From the NCBI GenBank assembly GCA_036346405.1, contig CM070566.1, positions 16,983,533-17,047,532 on the forward strand: a stretch of 64,000 nt of DNA, given 5' to 3'. The notes below the pieces were generated by a model. It was given only the letters and a program-made list of their open reading frames with translations. It was not told where the DNA came from and made no database searches. The stretch comes from Phyllostachys edulis. Lineage: Eukaryota > Streptophyta > Magnoliopsida > Poales > Poaceae. Within the stretch, counting starts at the first letter, position 1. Each line of letters opens with the position of its first letter. The position numbers and the translations under genes were made by a program. Of the stretch, positions 1 through 11,128 are shown one piece after another.

Positions 1-153
1 ACTCCACCATGGAGGACAAAGCTCAATACTTGAGCACTCAAATCAATCCATCTCTCATGAACCCTAGCCTCTCCACTTTCCTTTCCTAGCCCTAAATCCC
101 AAATTAGGGTTTCTAGAATCCAAAGGGTTAAGAGGTGTTGGCCAGCACCCTCT

Positions 154-164
154 CCTATTTATAG
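154..164 (-). promoter_or_regulatory. TATA box inside the left-edge LTR
   Basis: CTATAAATAGG on the minus strand is followed downstream by a pyrimidine-rich leader. It sits where the U3/R border of an LTR would be expected. Assigned from sequence only. Confidence 0.4.
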
Positions 165-848
165 TGGAGGCTTAGCTACTAGAGAGACATCCCAAATGGG
201 CACCCCTTAATCCCACACATAAACGAGTTTCTCTTACGCACACATTTTAAAGCGCCGTCTTCATCTCCTCTTAACCTAAACCGCTTCTCCTTGTGCCATC
301 TTGTGCCGCGGGTTGGCAAAAGGTCACCAAGGTGATATTTAGGTGAAATTACCAAAATCCCCTTCTCGACCTCTTTCCAAAGACCAAGTCCAATCTGTGT
401 GAAGCACCTCCATGCTTCACCACATGTAGGTTGATCAATGGCTCTCATCATGTCGGCAAGTCTCTCCCATCCGGCTCCCACGGAAACCACCATGGTACTT
501 GCACTGACCCCCGTGCCGCTTGATCCAACCCGTCGCACCGAACTGCCCGTTCGGTCATCCTTGTCCATTCTGCGTCATGCTTGAATCCATTGACCTCACT
601 CGGCATCCTCGATCGTTCTGGACTTTAGCTCTCCAAGCCTAGTCCTGATCATCATCGCCGTTGACCATCGTTGACCTCCAAGCAACCTGCATAACAATAG
701 ACCAAGAAATCGTTTCCGAGAATAAGTTCTTCGCAACTTCACCCACGTTAGTCAAAATATGCATCATGCAACACATATGCACTGAAACCCATGAACTTGA
801 GCTAACCAAACAATCATCGTCACCGAGTTGGCCGATGAACAAGTCAAA

Positions 849-1156
849 ATCGGTTTGACCGTCACTTTGGTCGGTCTGACCGCCCCCTGTTGGCCGGTCT
901 GACCGCCCAGCTGGGACTTAGCCAAATTTCCTCCCTAGAAATCCGAAACCTTCTGGAATTTTCAAACCAATAGAACTTTTGACTCGAAGCTCCAAAAAAT
1001 ATGAGACCAAGTGTAGGAGAATCCCCTCTCTTGTCTACTCCCTCTATTTTCGGCTCAGCTCTAAACTCAAAAGCAACTTTATGGCCGGTCAGACTGCTTC
1101 CAAAAAGTCGGTCTGACCGCCATTCACTTGACCTGAGGCTTGGCCGGTCTGACCGC
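849..1156. repeat. Dispersed GGTCNGACC palindrome cluster
   Basis: Six imperfect copies of a palindromic motif (CGGTCTGACCG or close variants) lie near 851, 872, 895, 1086, 1109 and 1145. They are usually flanked by GGC on the left and CC on the right. Spacing is irregular, so this is not a tandem satellite. Such clusters can mark sub-LTR regulatory repeats; no function is claimed. Confidence 0.6.
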
Positions 1157-1236
1157 TTGAGACCTGACAGCAGCAGGACTTTACCGAAAATGAGGGTTTC
1201 TTCAAACACCTCGATGCTATTGCCAATTGTTCAACA

Positions 1237-2188
1237 CACTAAGATTAGGATCATATCTACATGATCTGCACAATTAGTCCCTATGTCAATCCACCAATCA
1301 GTGGAATGACAGACCGAAAGAACAATAGGTAAATTACTATACCCAGATATCCCTACTTCGGTATTCCCAATAGTCACATTCACAGACTTGGTCTGGCTAT
1401 ACTCATTCTTTATGCCTTTACGGTCAGGACATTTGTTGGCCCAGTGGCCGCCCTTACCGCAAACATAGCAGTCACCTTTTTCCTTGTTTGGCTTCTTATT
1501 CTTCTTAAAGTTGGTGGTTTGTACAACCTTGGCCTTTCCCTTGAACTTTCCATTACCATAGTGTTGTATGACATTGGCACTGGAATGTCCTTCGGCCACC
1601 TTAGGATGCACATCCTTCGCCTGAGCTTTCTCTTCAACATCAAGGGACGTAATCAGATTCTCAACGGAAATATTTTGTCTCTTGTGTTTCAGATATGTGG
1701 CAAAATTCCTCCATGAAGAGGGTAGTTTGGCAATGATGTCACCAGCCACAAATTTATCAGGTAATGTGCATTTGAGGCTATCGAGTTCCCTCGAAATGAA
1801 TTATATTTCATGAGCCTGCTCAACTACAGAATGGTTCTCAACCATCTTGTAGTCATGATATTTCTCAATGGTATACAACTCACTGCCAACATCCGAGGCA
1901 GCAAACTTATGTTCGAGTGCCTCCCACAGCGCCTTTGCGTCTGTCATGTGCATATACACATCGCACAGACGATCAGAAAGAACGCTAAGAACGCATCCCG
2001 CAAATTGTGGTGGCTGCTTTAAACTCCTTTTCTTGTTCGGGAGTGAATTCTCCCTCAGGTCTCCCAGAGGCAACCCAAAATACGTTTAGAACCGTGAGCC
2101 ACAAAGTGACTCTTGTCTGCCATTTTTTGAAGTTCACTCCACTGAACTTCTCTGGTTTCATTGCCTCGGCAAAACTAGTCATTTTCAT
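1237..2188 (-). pseudogene. Copia gag (plus protease start), broken
   Basis: The minus-strand frames give a Ty1-copia Gag. An N-terminal segment (MKMTSFAEAMKPEKFSG, start at 2188) is followed by a UBN2-type core (DAKALWEALEHKF) and a CCHC zinc knuckle, CYVCGKGGHWANKC, near 1480-1440. Just after it the protease active-site region reads WWIDIGTN where the family has D-S/T-G-A, so the catalytic motif is altered. The frame is broken by a shift near 2000 and by a TAA stop near 1800, then cut off at 1237 by the inserted LTR. Integrase, reverse transcriptase and RNase H are absent. This is a dead relic. Confidence 0.85.
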
Positions 2189-3497
2189 CACAGAGTGCCT
2201 ATCAAATTCATAATCAGGTTTTTTGATTGTTAGAATATATATCACTTTAGTGATTACATAATTCAGCAAATAAATCATGAGTACAAAAATAGCATGAGTA
2301 TTAAACATGTCCAGAAGATGAACTAAGACGATAAGCAATATTACAAAAATAGCATAAGTACTAAACATATCCAGAAGATGAACTAGGATGATAAGCAATA
2401 CGAACAACAGAATGTATAGGTTCATACTGGTAATTAGAAGTAAGTGCGGAGTACTAGATGTTACCGATGCGAAGCGAATAGTGTTGTAGAGACGAAGAAG
2501 AGGGCGTCGTCGATGTAGACGATGCAGGGAACGGCGAGCAGTCGGGGAGTCGCTTCCCAAAAACCTGATTCGCCTTCTCCCGTATAGGAATGCAAGAGCG
2601 ACGGTTCCAGAGACCTGCTCTTCTCACCACCGGTGCACGCCGGGCACATGGACGGAGTAGTTGTGAATAGCGCAGCGCTCAAGAACAGTTCTCTCGCACA
2701 GATGTGTTTCGCGATACAGAGAGAGAAGTCAGGCAGAGATCCTTGCTTAAAAGACCACAGAAGGAAAAATGCCCGCAGATTAGGAAAACAACAATCAGAG
2801 ACCGTGCTCATTAATCGCAATTAATCACCCGCGGATTAGGAAATGGCAATAAGAGACCGTGCTCATTAATCGCAATTAATTCGCAGTTAAAGCTATGTAA
2901 TCAGTGTGTTTCTTTACATCCTAACAGGATTGCATGGCAAAACAAAACTGCAAAAGGAAGCTGTGTCTAGACCCACGGTCAAACCCGGAACGGCCGCACC
3001 ATTCACGCGCACGTCGCGTGTAGTCCTCCTTTCCCTTGCTTAAAAGACCACAGAAGGAAAAATGCCCGCAGATTAGGAAAACGACAATAAGAGACCGCGC
3101 TCATTAATCGCAATTAATCACCCGCAGATTAGGAAATGGCAATAAGAGACCGCGCTCATTAATCGTAATTAATTCGCAGTTAAAGCTGCGTAATCAGTGT
3201 GTTTCTTTACATCCTAACAGGATTGCATGACAAAACAAAACTGCAAAAGGAAGCTGTGTCTGGACCCACGATCAAACCCGGAACGGCCGCACCATTCACA
3301 CGCACGTCGCGTGTAGTCCTCCTTTCTCTTGCTTTACCAAGGCTAAACATGATCCACCTTATAAGGTGGTGTCTCTCCACCTTAGCTAACAATATGGGAC
3401 TAAAGTATCCCACATGTCACCATGCATGAGTGTGCCTTTGGGATTTTCCTAGAATTTATTGATTAATGAATGGGCCAAAGCCCAATTAAATCCAACA
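2189..3497 (-). mobile_element. Copia 5' LTR and leader, degenerate
   Basis: On the minus strand the sequence begins TGTTGGATTTAATTGG at 3497, a typical LTR start. It then passes through a tandemly repeated U3-like region (2742-3334) and a GC-richer leader before the gag start at 2188. A clean primer-binding site and the exact LTR end were not found. The assignment rests on position upstream of gag and on the TG-type start. Confidence 0.5.
2742..3334. repeat. Two 293-bp tandem units in the Copia LTR
   Basis: The unit starting CTTGCTTAAAAGACCACAG at 2742 recurs at 3035 with only scattered substitutions. The first bases recur again at 3328, giving a constant 293-bp period. Inside each unit a roughly 57-bp block (GATTAGGAAA ... 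CTCATTAATCGCAATTAAT) is itself repeated. Tandem duplication of U3 enhancer-like blocks is known in plant LTRs; the regulatory reading here is inference. Confidence 0.85.
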
Positions 3498-4490
3498 TAT
3501 TCACCCAAAACAATGTTTTCAATTTATGAAAAATCAACCGAACTAGTGTACGGGTGAAATCTACGCTGCTTATTTTGTCAAGATGGATATTCAATTCAAA
3601 TATCAAAATTAAATCCAAATCCACAATAACATGATCTAGTCTAAATCGAGTCTATATCCGCCTGTCCTCCAGCTCTAATCATGAAATAGGCATGGCTTAT
3701 TCCTCTAACAAATCATGGCAATAGAAGCCAATTAGTCATGAAAACCTTGCCCTTGCTTAGAAAAATTCGGTGCACAAGTTTGAAAGTGTTCAAAATGGCT
3801 CTCACATAGGTACAAGCTTTCAAATTACTCGTCTACCAAGGATTTAATGGATTAAATTAAACTGAGTTCTGTCACCAAAGCACAGGAATTACCATGGAGG
3901 AACAATAAATTTGTAAGATGCAGGCCGTGTGAAACAATTGACCGACCAAGGGCCGACTTAATTAATCTTTCCAGCTGGCTGTGTGTATTGGACCTCAGTG
4001 AAAATTCTAGCACCGAAGTTTCGCCGGCAATCACCGGTTACTGGTGTTATCGGTGGGGTCCGATAAATTTTTATACCGGGCAAAAAAATCGGATTTATTT
4101 AATTTTCATCAAAATTCAAATCTAAATTCAAAATTTAGATAAATTTCATCATTACATCTGAAAATTTCAAATATCAATTAAAAAATTCATCCGAAATTTC
4201 CGGTAAACGACGAAAACCGGTGTTATCGGTACATTCGATAAAAATTTCTTACCAATAATGTTTTCGCTGTTGGACCTTGAGCTCAATGACGACAATGGTC
4301 GGTCGGTGGATCCGGATCCATGCGGGCACTATGGTAAAAATACTGTAGCAATTAGATAAGGATAGCTTCTAACGCCATTTCACCGTGGATCCTCGGTTTG
4401 AAGGGTCAATATAATAACGCCCGTGCATACCCAACATTAACTGCATTTCATATTCCCCTCGGGCATTTCTTTCTCTTTTTCTCTAGAGAA
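3498..4490. other. Non-coding stretch, two short direct repeats
   Basis: No supported gene. A motif of about 37 bp (GGTGTTATCGGT ... CGATAAA-ATTT-TTACC) occurs near 4042-4078 and again near 4219-4255 in the same orientation. The two copies flank about 140 bp of AT-rich sequence. This is probably a remnant of a repetitive element. The rest shows nothing recognisable. Confidence 0.4.
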
Positions 4491-5085
4491 AAGACTCGTT
4501 GGCATCTTAGGTGAGTCAAGTCAACTTAACTTTTTAGAAAAAGACTCGTTGGGTTGCTTTATGTGTGTGCCCCTGCAGCGACGAAACCATTCATCTCAGA
4601 TCGTTGTTCTCATCCTAGCTAGGATCCCTGAAGTGTTCTTCTCCAGGTTAGTGCTTTTAAGAAGCTAGTTATTTTCAATTGATTTCGGAACAATCAGAGA
4701 AACTCATTGGGCATCTTAGGTGAGTCAAGTCTTCACTTTTGTTTACCCAATTCAGATCTCGTTGGATTGCTTTATGTGTATGCCCTTGCAGCAACGAAAC
4801 CATTCATCTCAGATCGTTGTTCTCATCCCAGCTAGCATCCCTGAAGTGTTCCTCCAGGTTAGTGGTTTTAAGAAGCTAGTTATTTTCAATTGATTTCGGA
4901 ACAACCAAACAGAGTCATTGGGCATTTTAGGTGAGTCAAGTCAAGTCAACTTAACTTTAGTTTACTCGATCCAGATCTCGTTGGGTTGCTTTATGTGTGT
5001 GCCCTTGCAGCAACGAAACCATCATCTCAGATCGTTGTTCTTATCCCAGCTAGGATCCCTGAAGTGTTCTTCTCCAGGTTAGTGC
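4491..5085 (+). repeat. Triplicated ~210-bp leader unit with a cassette exon
   Basis: Three tandem copies of a roughly 205-215 bp unit start near 4495, 4700 and 4912. Each contains a polypyrimidine/CAG acceptor (TGCCCTTGCAG or close), a 66-68 bp block (4579-4646, 4792-4857, 5011-5077) and a donor CCAG|GTTAGTG. Each unit therefore looks like a duplicated 5' untranslated exon with its flanking introns. The block precedes the kinase start at 5269. Exon use is inferred from splice consensus; the duplication itself is seen directly. Confidence 0.75.
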
Positions 5086-5268
5086 TTTCAAATGATTTCA
5101 GAACAATCATGTTTATGTATATTTAGTCTTATGTAGTTAAACAACTGTCTTGTTTCGGTAAAGGAGAAGTTGTAACGATCTATATTTAGTCTTATGTAGT
5201 TAAACAACTCAACTGTCTTATGTTTGTAGTATCTTCAGAAGGGGATACCGAAGCTAGCAGGTCTACAG

Positions 5269-6922
5269 ATGGATAACGAGTTAGACAATGCAAGTGACGA
5301 GTTAGACAATGCAAGTGAGATGCCAGCAGATCTACCATGGCAATTACTCGAAGAAATTACAAATGGTTTTTCTGCGGAGCGAAAAATTGGTAGTGGTGGG
5401 TATGGAGTGGTTTACAAGGTATGATTAGTACTTTTTCTTTCACTTTTTTCAATGCCATTGATAACAAATGCCATGTCCAATACTAATAAGAGATGTCAAA
5501 CAGGGGGTGTATAAAAATGGAGAAGAAATAGCTGTGAAGAAGCTTTACCACATGCCAGGACTTGATGATAAGCAATTTCAAAATGAGCTTCAAAGCCTTA
5601 CAAGACTCCGTCATCAAAATATTGTACGGCTAGTTGGCAAAAGTTACGAAGAGAAAGAGAGGTGTGTTGAATACGAAGGAAAACTAGTTTGTGCTAAAAT
5701 GATAGACAGAGTGATCTGCTTGGAGTATTTGCATAATGGAAGCCTTGAAAAGCATCTTTCTGGTATGATGGTGATCTGCTTGAGCATATTAGTTACTCCC
5801 TCCGATTACAAATATATGTTGCTTTGGATATTGACACGGCCTCCAAAACGCAACTTTAACCACTAGTTTCTATTGTAATATAGTTTCACCCAATGAAATT
5901 ATAATATTATCAAAATACTTTTCGAGATAAATATATACATATGATTTTCATATATCCAGTCTAAATATTTAAAAATATATTGACTGCTAAAGTTTTGAAG
6001 TTTGACTACACGTATCCCAAACAACATGTATTTGTGATTGGTGGGAGTAGAATTTGAAGAAATGAGGTTATGAAAATACACTCTTTATCTCCTACAGATG
6101 AATCTTCTGGACTTCCTTGGCACAGACGTTATGAAATAATTAAGGGGATTTGTGACGGTTTGAAATACCTTCATGAACGTGGAATTTTCCATCTAGACCT
6201 AAAACCTGCCAATATATTGCTTGATAAGAACATGGTACCAAAAATTGCAGATTTTGGTTTGTCAAGGCTCTTTAGCGGTACTCGTCAATCCCATACCACA
6301 AGCAAGTTTCTAGGAACACTGTAAGCTAAATGTCTCATGTGAGATCCATTGGTTTTTCCTATATTCAATTAATTATGTTTGCTTTACACTTACTAGAGTA
6401 TATCTGTGATAATTATGATATCATGTAGTGGATACGTTCCGCCAGAATATATAGAAAAAGGGAAGATCTCAGAGAAGTTTGATGTATTTAGTTTGGGTGT
6501 CATAATCATAGGCATAATGACAGGCCCCGATGGCTACTCCAAACAATCCGATATGTCTTCCCAAGATTTTACTGATGAGGTAAGAAAAGTCATTTGTCTT
6601 TATGAGGACCTCTACGGTCATTTTTTTAGAAATAGTATTACGTCATGTTTTAAACTTGGGTACTACCTTTTTCTCATTTCATTCAATTTCACAGGTACTG
6701 AAAAACTGGAGTTACAGGCCCCAAGAACAATGGAAAGATGAGTCATATTTCGATGTATTTTACAGGCCACAGGAACAATGGAAAGATAAGTCAATGGAAA
6801 GACAAGTGAAGATATGCATTGAGATCGCACTGAACTGTGTGGAAACTGAGAGACACAAAAGGCCCAGTATAGGGGATATTATCTGTAAGCTGAATGAATC
6901 GGAAACCTATAAGGCGTGTTCG
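5269..6922 (+). CDS. Receptor-like cytoplasmic kinase, non-RD (kinase half of possible fusion)
   Basis: Five exons (5269-5418, 5504-5762, 6098-6320, 6429-6579, 6695-6922) join in phase to 337 codons. A short repeat-bearing N-terminus precedes a full kinase domain. It has the glycine loop GSGGYGVVYK at residues 41-50, the lysine in EEIAVKKL, and the catalytic loop HLDLKPANILL. The DFG segment is ADFGLSRLF, PPEY stands where APE is usual, and the conserved RPSIGDI lies near the end. The arginine of HRD is leucine, so it is a non-RD kinase, a class linked to immune receptors. No signal peptide or membrane span is visible, so it is probably cytoplasmic. HLDLKP and the overall sequence resemble grass RLCK/DUF26-related kinases. 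A 16-codon in-frame duplication lies in the last exon. If the donor at 6923 is unused, the frame continues to a stop at 7054. Exact subfamily is uncertain. Confidence 0.8.
5796..6047. mobile_element. Stowaway-type MITE in kinase intron 2
   Basis: A 252-bp AT-rich element has inverted ends (CTCCCTCCG ... GGGAG) with the usual Stowaway sequence and is bounded by TA on both sides (5794-5795, 6048-6049). It has no coding capacity. It lies wholly within the intron between the second and third kinase exons and leaves both splice sites intact. Confidence 0.8.
6713..6808 (+). repeat. 48-bp in-frame tandem duplication in kinase exon 5
   Basis: TACAGGCC...CAATGGAAAGAT is repeated with a 48-bp offset (6713 and 6761). 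The protein carries two YRPQEQWKD segments 16 residues apart. The length is a multiple of three, so the frame is kept. It lies in the C-lobe between the activation region and the RPSIGDI motif. Confidence 0.85.
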
Positions 6923-8444
6923 GTAAAGTATTTAATATACTCGGGAAATATGATTTGCACTATTTCTGGTATCAGTACGTCGCGTGGTTTCAGTGCTCTT
7001 TATTTTGTTTCATGGTTTCAATGCTATATTCTGACAATAGTTTTTTTTTTGTAATAGCTAGCAGAAATTATATAAGATGAAACTATTTCCCAAGACAAAA
7101 TTAATGATACTATTTTTATGTGTCTAATCCATATACTTTTATATGCATTAAGGCCAAAATTTAAAACATTAAACATTTAAAAACGGTAATGATCTACATT
7201 TAGATTCTGTTTGGAACATAGGATTCTCATAGGAATTTAGAACCTATTTAGAAGAGAGGATTGCTCTAGGAATTTTCAGAATTCTAAGGATTTGGATCCA
7301 AATCCCCACTTTCCAAACAGCCGTTAGTTGGAAACATATGAGAGATTGAGAGAGAGTTGATGTTTTGTATCCTCCCAATTTCCTATGATATTCCAAATGG
7401 GCCCTAGTGATAGAGTACTTAATACACACTCGAGATCTAAGTGAAATACATCCAAGTAGACATGTAGTAAGAGAACGAATATATTAAAAAAGAGAATACG
7501 GTATATATCACCATGAGTTTGTCATATTCTGTACCTGCTATCGAATTTGTGTACTCTCATATTTGCTATCCAAAAGAACCAAACCTGCATTAAAAATGGC
7601 AAAAAGCATCAACAAATTGTGAATTGGATGACAAAAAAATTATTGGAATTCTGACAGCACATGTAAAATATTGACATGGACAAAATTTTCCAATAAGAGA
7701 AAAGGTGATGATCAACAGTGAAATTTCAGGTGAAGATATGAATTTTGGTAAACTATACTTAGAAGTTTGTAAAACATCTCCACAAATTACCAGATGCATA
7801 TAGGATAGGGTATATTCTATATCTCTACAAAATTTCAAAATCAAACCTAGTCGTACTTGTGAGACACAGAAAAGAGAAATACTAGGTAAAAATAGTGAAA
7901 ACACTTCAGCAAGTATTTGTCTTTTTCGTATCTCACATATGTGATTGAATCTGATCAGACATATAACATACTCTCCCCTATATATCATGATTTTTGTGAA
8001 TTTTTTAGAACTTCTAAGTCTGAATTCACGGAATTTTCACCGACTTGTATTTTAAACAGATACGCTGCTATCATGAACAGATATTAATATGCTTTGTACA
8101 GATGTTTTCTTTTACTTCACCCTTGTTTTCTCTTTCAAGTCATACATTTCCTTCCTTTGGTGGTGATGTTAGCTCAAAACCGAGCTACATAATTTTAGAG
8201 AATATTAGTTCAGTAACACTTAAAAAATGTAAATTGGAGTGAAAAACAAATACAATGTGAGACTGATAGGTAATCCCTGGAGCCACTTGTTAATCACACG
8301 CCATTGTTATTTTGCAACTTCCATGATCTTTGTAGTTTGAATAATAAATTTGCTCAATTTTATGTTGTCTTGCTTAGCTCTTGATAATGTGTTTCTTTCG
8401 AGGTAATTTTCTTTAGTGGTTGAATGCTTGTTTTGTTGGATCAG
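6923..8444 (+). other. Proposed intron joining kinase to WD40 exons
   Basis: A donor TTCG|GTAAAGT at 6923 (phase 0) and an acceptor TTGGATCAG at 8444 (phase 0) bound this interval. It contains no supported coding exon and is AT-rich. Around 7200-7400 there is a segment with GTTTGGAACATAGGATTCTC and a later AAATGGGCCCTA that resembles rice MITE debris, but no clear inverted ends were found. An alternative is that this is the intergenic space between two separate genes. Confidence 0.45.
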
Positions 8445-11080
8445 GTGTTAGCCCGGGGTTATTTTTGTACCATTGATGTGCATCCGACAGAGCCATGGTG
8501 AGAATTACTTATTCACATTGAAATGATGCGGAAGTGCTTTAATTGTTTGTTTACATGAGTGTGTACTTGGAGTTTATCACAAAATTTCTTGAGAATGCAG
8601 GATTTTAACTAATCGTGGCTGTACATGCATTCAAATTTTCAACTATCGGACCCAGGTCAGTGGCTGCACTCTCCAGTAGTCAGTAGCTGAGTAGCATATA
8701 TGTTCTTTTTGAGGCGATAAGATATATGGGCCATGTGATTGTCATGCAGCTTTGCCTGCAGAGTGCAAACAAGCCTCAACAAGCCCAAGGGCTTACTGTC
8801 GTTTTGCTGGAAAACACGAAATCAGATGAAAAAAAAAATCTAACAGAAATGGCAAAACATGATTAAGGGTGCTTTTTGGCAAAAGTCTAGGGGTATTCTA
8901 GAATAAACATGAAAAAGTATTCAAAGAGTTTCACAAGTAAGTCAAATACTTACTGATCAATGAAATTGATTTGTTCAAGGGTACGGACCACACTTAAAGG
9001 ATTAATTCCTTATATGCCATTGCATATTTCTGAGGCAATCGTGCCTATCATTGACCGTATAACTGTTTGGATGAGAGTTATTAGTGGCCAAAGTACACTC
9101 CAATTTTGTATTGCCATGTACACTCCAATTTTAGTGGCCAAAGTGTCAACTTTTTATTGTACCGTCAAAGTGCGAAAAGAAATTGACAAAGTATGGAGTG
9201 AATTTTGGTAGCACTAGTTTTTTCTGTGACTTATATATTACTATTGTAATATATTTGTAAAACCCAACAAAATTGTAATAGAATGAAAGTACTATTCGAG
9301 ATGAATCTACACATAATTTTTTATGTATCTAATCTAGATATTAAGAAACAAATCGATAGCCAAAGTTTTCAAAATTTGACTGCACTCATTCCAAAACAAC
9401 TTGTTTTTGTGAACTCGAGGGAGTATTGTAGTGAATTTTGGTAGCACTAGCTTTCTCTGCGATTAGTAAACTGAAATATATGCTTTTAAATGTAGTAAAG
9501 TAATGGATGTTTTATATTTATACGCAGGCAACAGTGAAGTCGTTGGAGCTTGGAAATATTTTTTCAGGGGGCTATGGTGATGTAATAAGCACTGTATGTC
9601 CAGTTAAGACGGCCAAATTTATAGCACGCAAACAATGGTTTGTGGTCGGAGGGTACGATGGTTCCATCCATGTGTATTGCTACGTTGCAATGCAGGAAGT
9701 CAGGGGTTTCGTAGCCCACAGTTATTGGGTCTCGTCTTTGGCTATTCATCCAACTGAGCCTTATGTGCTATCAGCATCTGACAATGAGTTAAATATTAAG
9801 CTGTGGGACTGGGAAAAGTGCTGGGAGTGCACTCGAATATTTGGGATGCGTTCTCGGGTGCATAAATTCGCATTCAACCCGAAGGACACAAATACTTTTG
9901 CTACTGGTTGCGTGGATGGTAGAGCAAAGGTTTGAGATTTCTCCCATTTTAGTAACAAAAATTCTAGACAATCCGTTAACATAATGTTGTTAATGGTCTA
10001 CTGAACTCTATTTGAAATTCTTATGCGTGGAAAATTCAGCTTTGGAACCTTGGGTCTCCCGATTCTAGTTTCACATTGGATGAAGATAAATATACATGGT
10101 GCATGTTGGATTACTTTGCTAGCGGTGATTGGCAATATTTGATTACAGCATGCTCCAATGATGACACTGCCAAGGTGTGGCATCTTCTCTAAGGGCTTGT
10201 TTAGGAAGCCTATTTCCGGCCTGAATCTATGTGGATGGACCGAGAATTTGAACTAAAATCCTGGCCTATCCACGTGGATGAGCATAGATTTTGGCCCAGC
10301 CAAACAAGGCCTAAAGAATATACATGTTCTTGAACAAATATACAGAGCATCAATTGTGTTCTAATGTTTTTCTTCTTGCTGAAACAGATTTGGGACTTGC
10401 AGAAAAAGAGTTGTATTAAAGCACTAGGACATAGAGAACCTGTCACTGCTGTCTGTTCCCATCCCGAGCTTCCAATACTGATGACAGCATCGGGCGGGAC
10501 TGTTTATCTGTGGAACTCCACTACCTTCAGGTAAAACACTTCGGCCTTCTGAAACAGTTGGCAATGCAGTTGCACTAAAACGACAATGCAGTAGCACTGC
10601 TTGTAAAACACCTGCATTAATGCACCATATACATCAGGACTTAAGCTTGTCAATGATCATTGTCGTAGTAGTCGCATTAATGCACCATAGATGTAACAGC
10701 CCAATTTTGTGCAATTTGAAAATTTTATGGAATTTTGTGGATTTTTCAAAAACTTTTGTTGTTTTTTGTGAAATTACAAAAATTTGGGTGCATTTCAAAA
10801 GTCAAATCCAAATCCTAGCCTAAAAAGGAATTAATAAAAATTTACAGGAAAAATTAAGTCCAAAAATCTCTCTGAATTGCATTGCAATTCAAATTCATCT
10901 ATGTCATTCTCCTAATATATAATGCTACATTACTAACACGTGAGCATAATATGTAGTCGGGCTCTAAAGACCAGCTCTGCTGGTCATATATAATTGCGTG
11001 AACAATCTATGTGATGTGATCAGCTATCATTTTGAAGGAAGATAGAATAGCGGAATAATTAGATTGAAAGTCTTGGAGGC

Positions 11081-11128
<48 letters not shown>

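Larger units (their letters stand above)
1..1236 (-). mobile_element. LTR of a nested retrotransposon, partial
   Basis: Read on the minus strand, this block starts with TGTTGAACAATTGG at 1236 and interrupts the Copia protease frame exactly there, as an inserted LTR would. It carries six GGTCNGACC-type palindromes (849-1156) and a good minus-strand TATA box (CTATAAATAGG, 164-154). The TATA box is followed by a leader-like stretch that runs off the left edge. No reading frame in it resembles a protein. The other end is outside the window, so target-site duplication and family (probably Gypsy, by inference) cannot be confirmed. Confidence 0.45.

Noticed and set aside
10175..10192. WD40 gene ending at VWHLL-stop
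   Set aside because: That stop is reached only by reading through a good GT donor at 10175. The next exon (10388) continues the beta-prime protein in the right phase.
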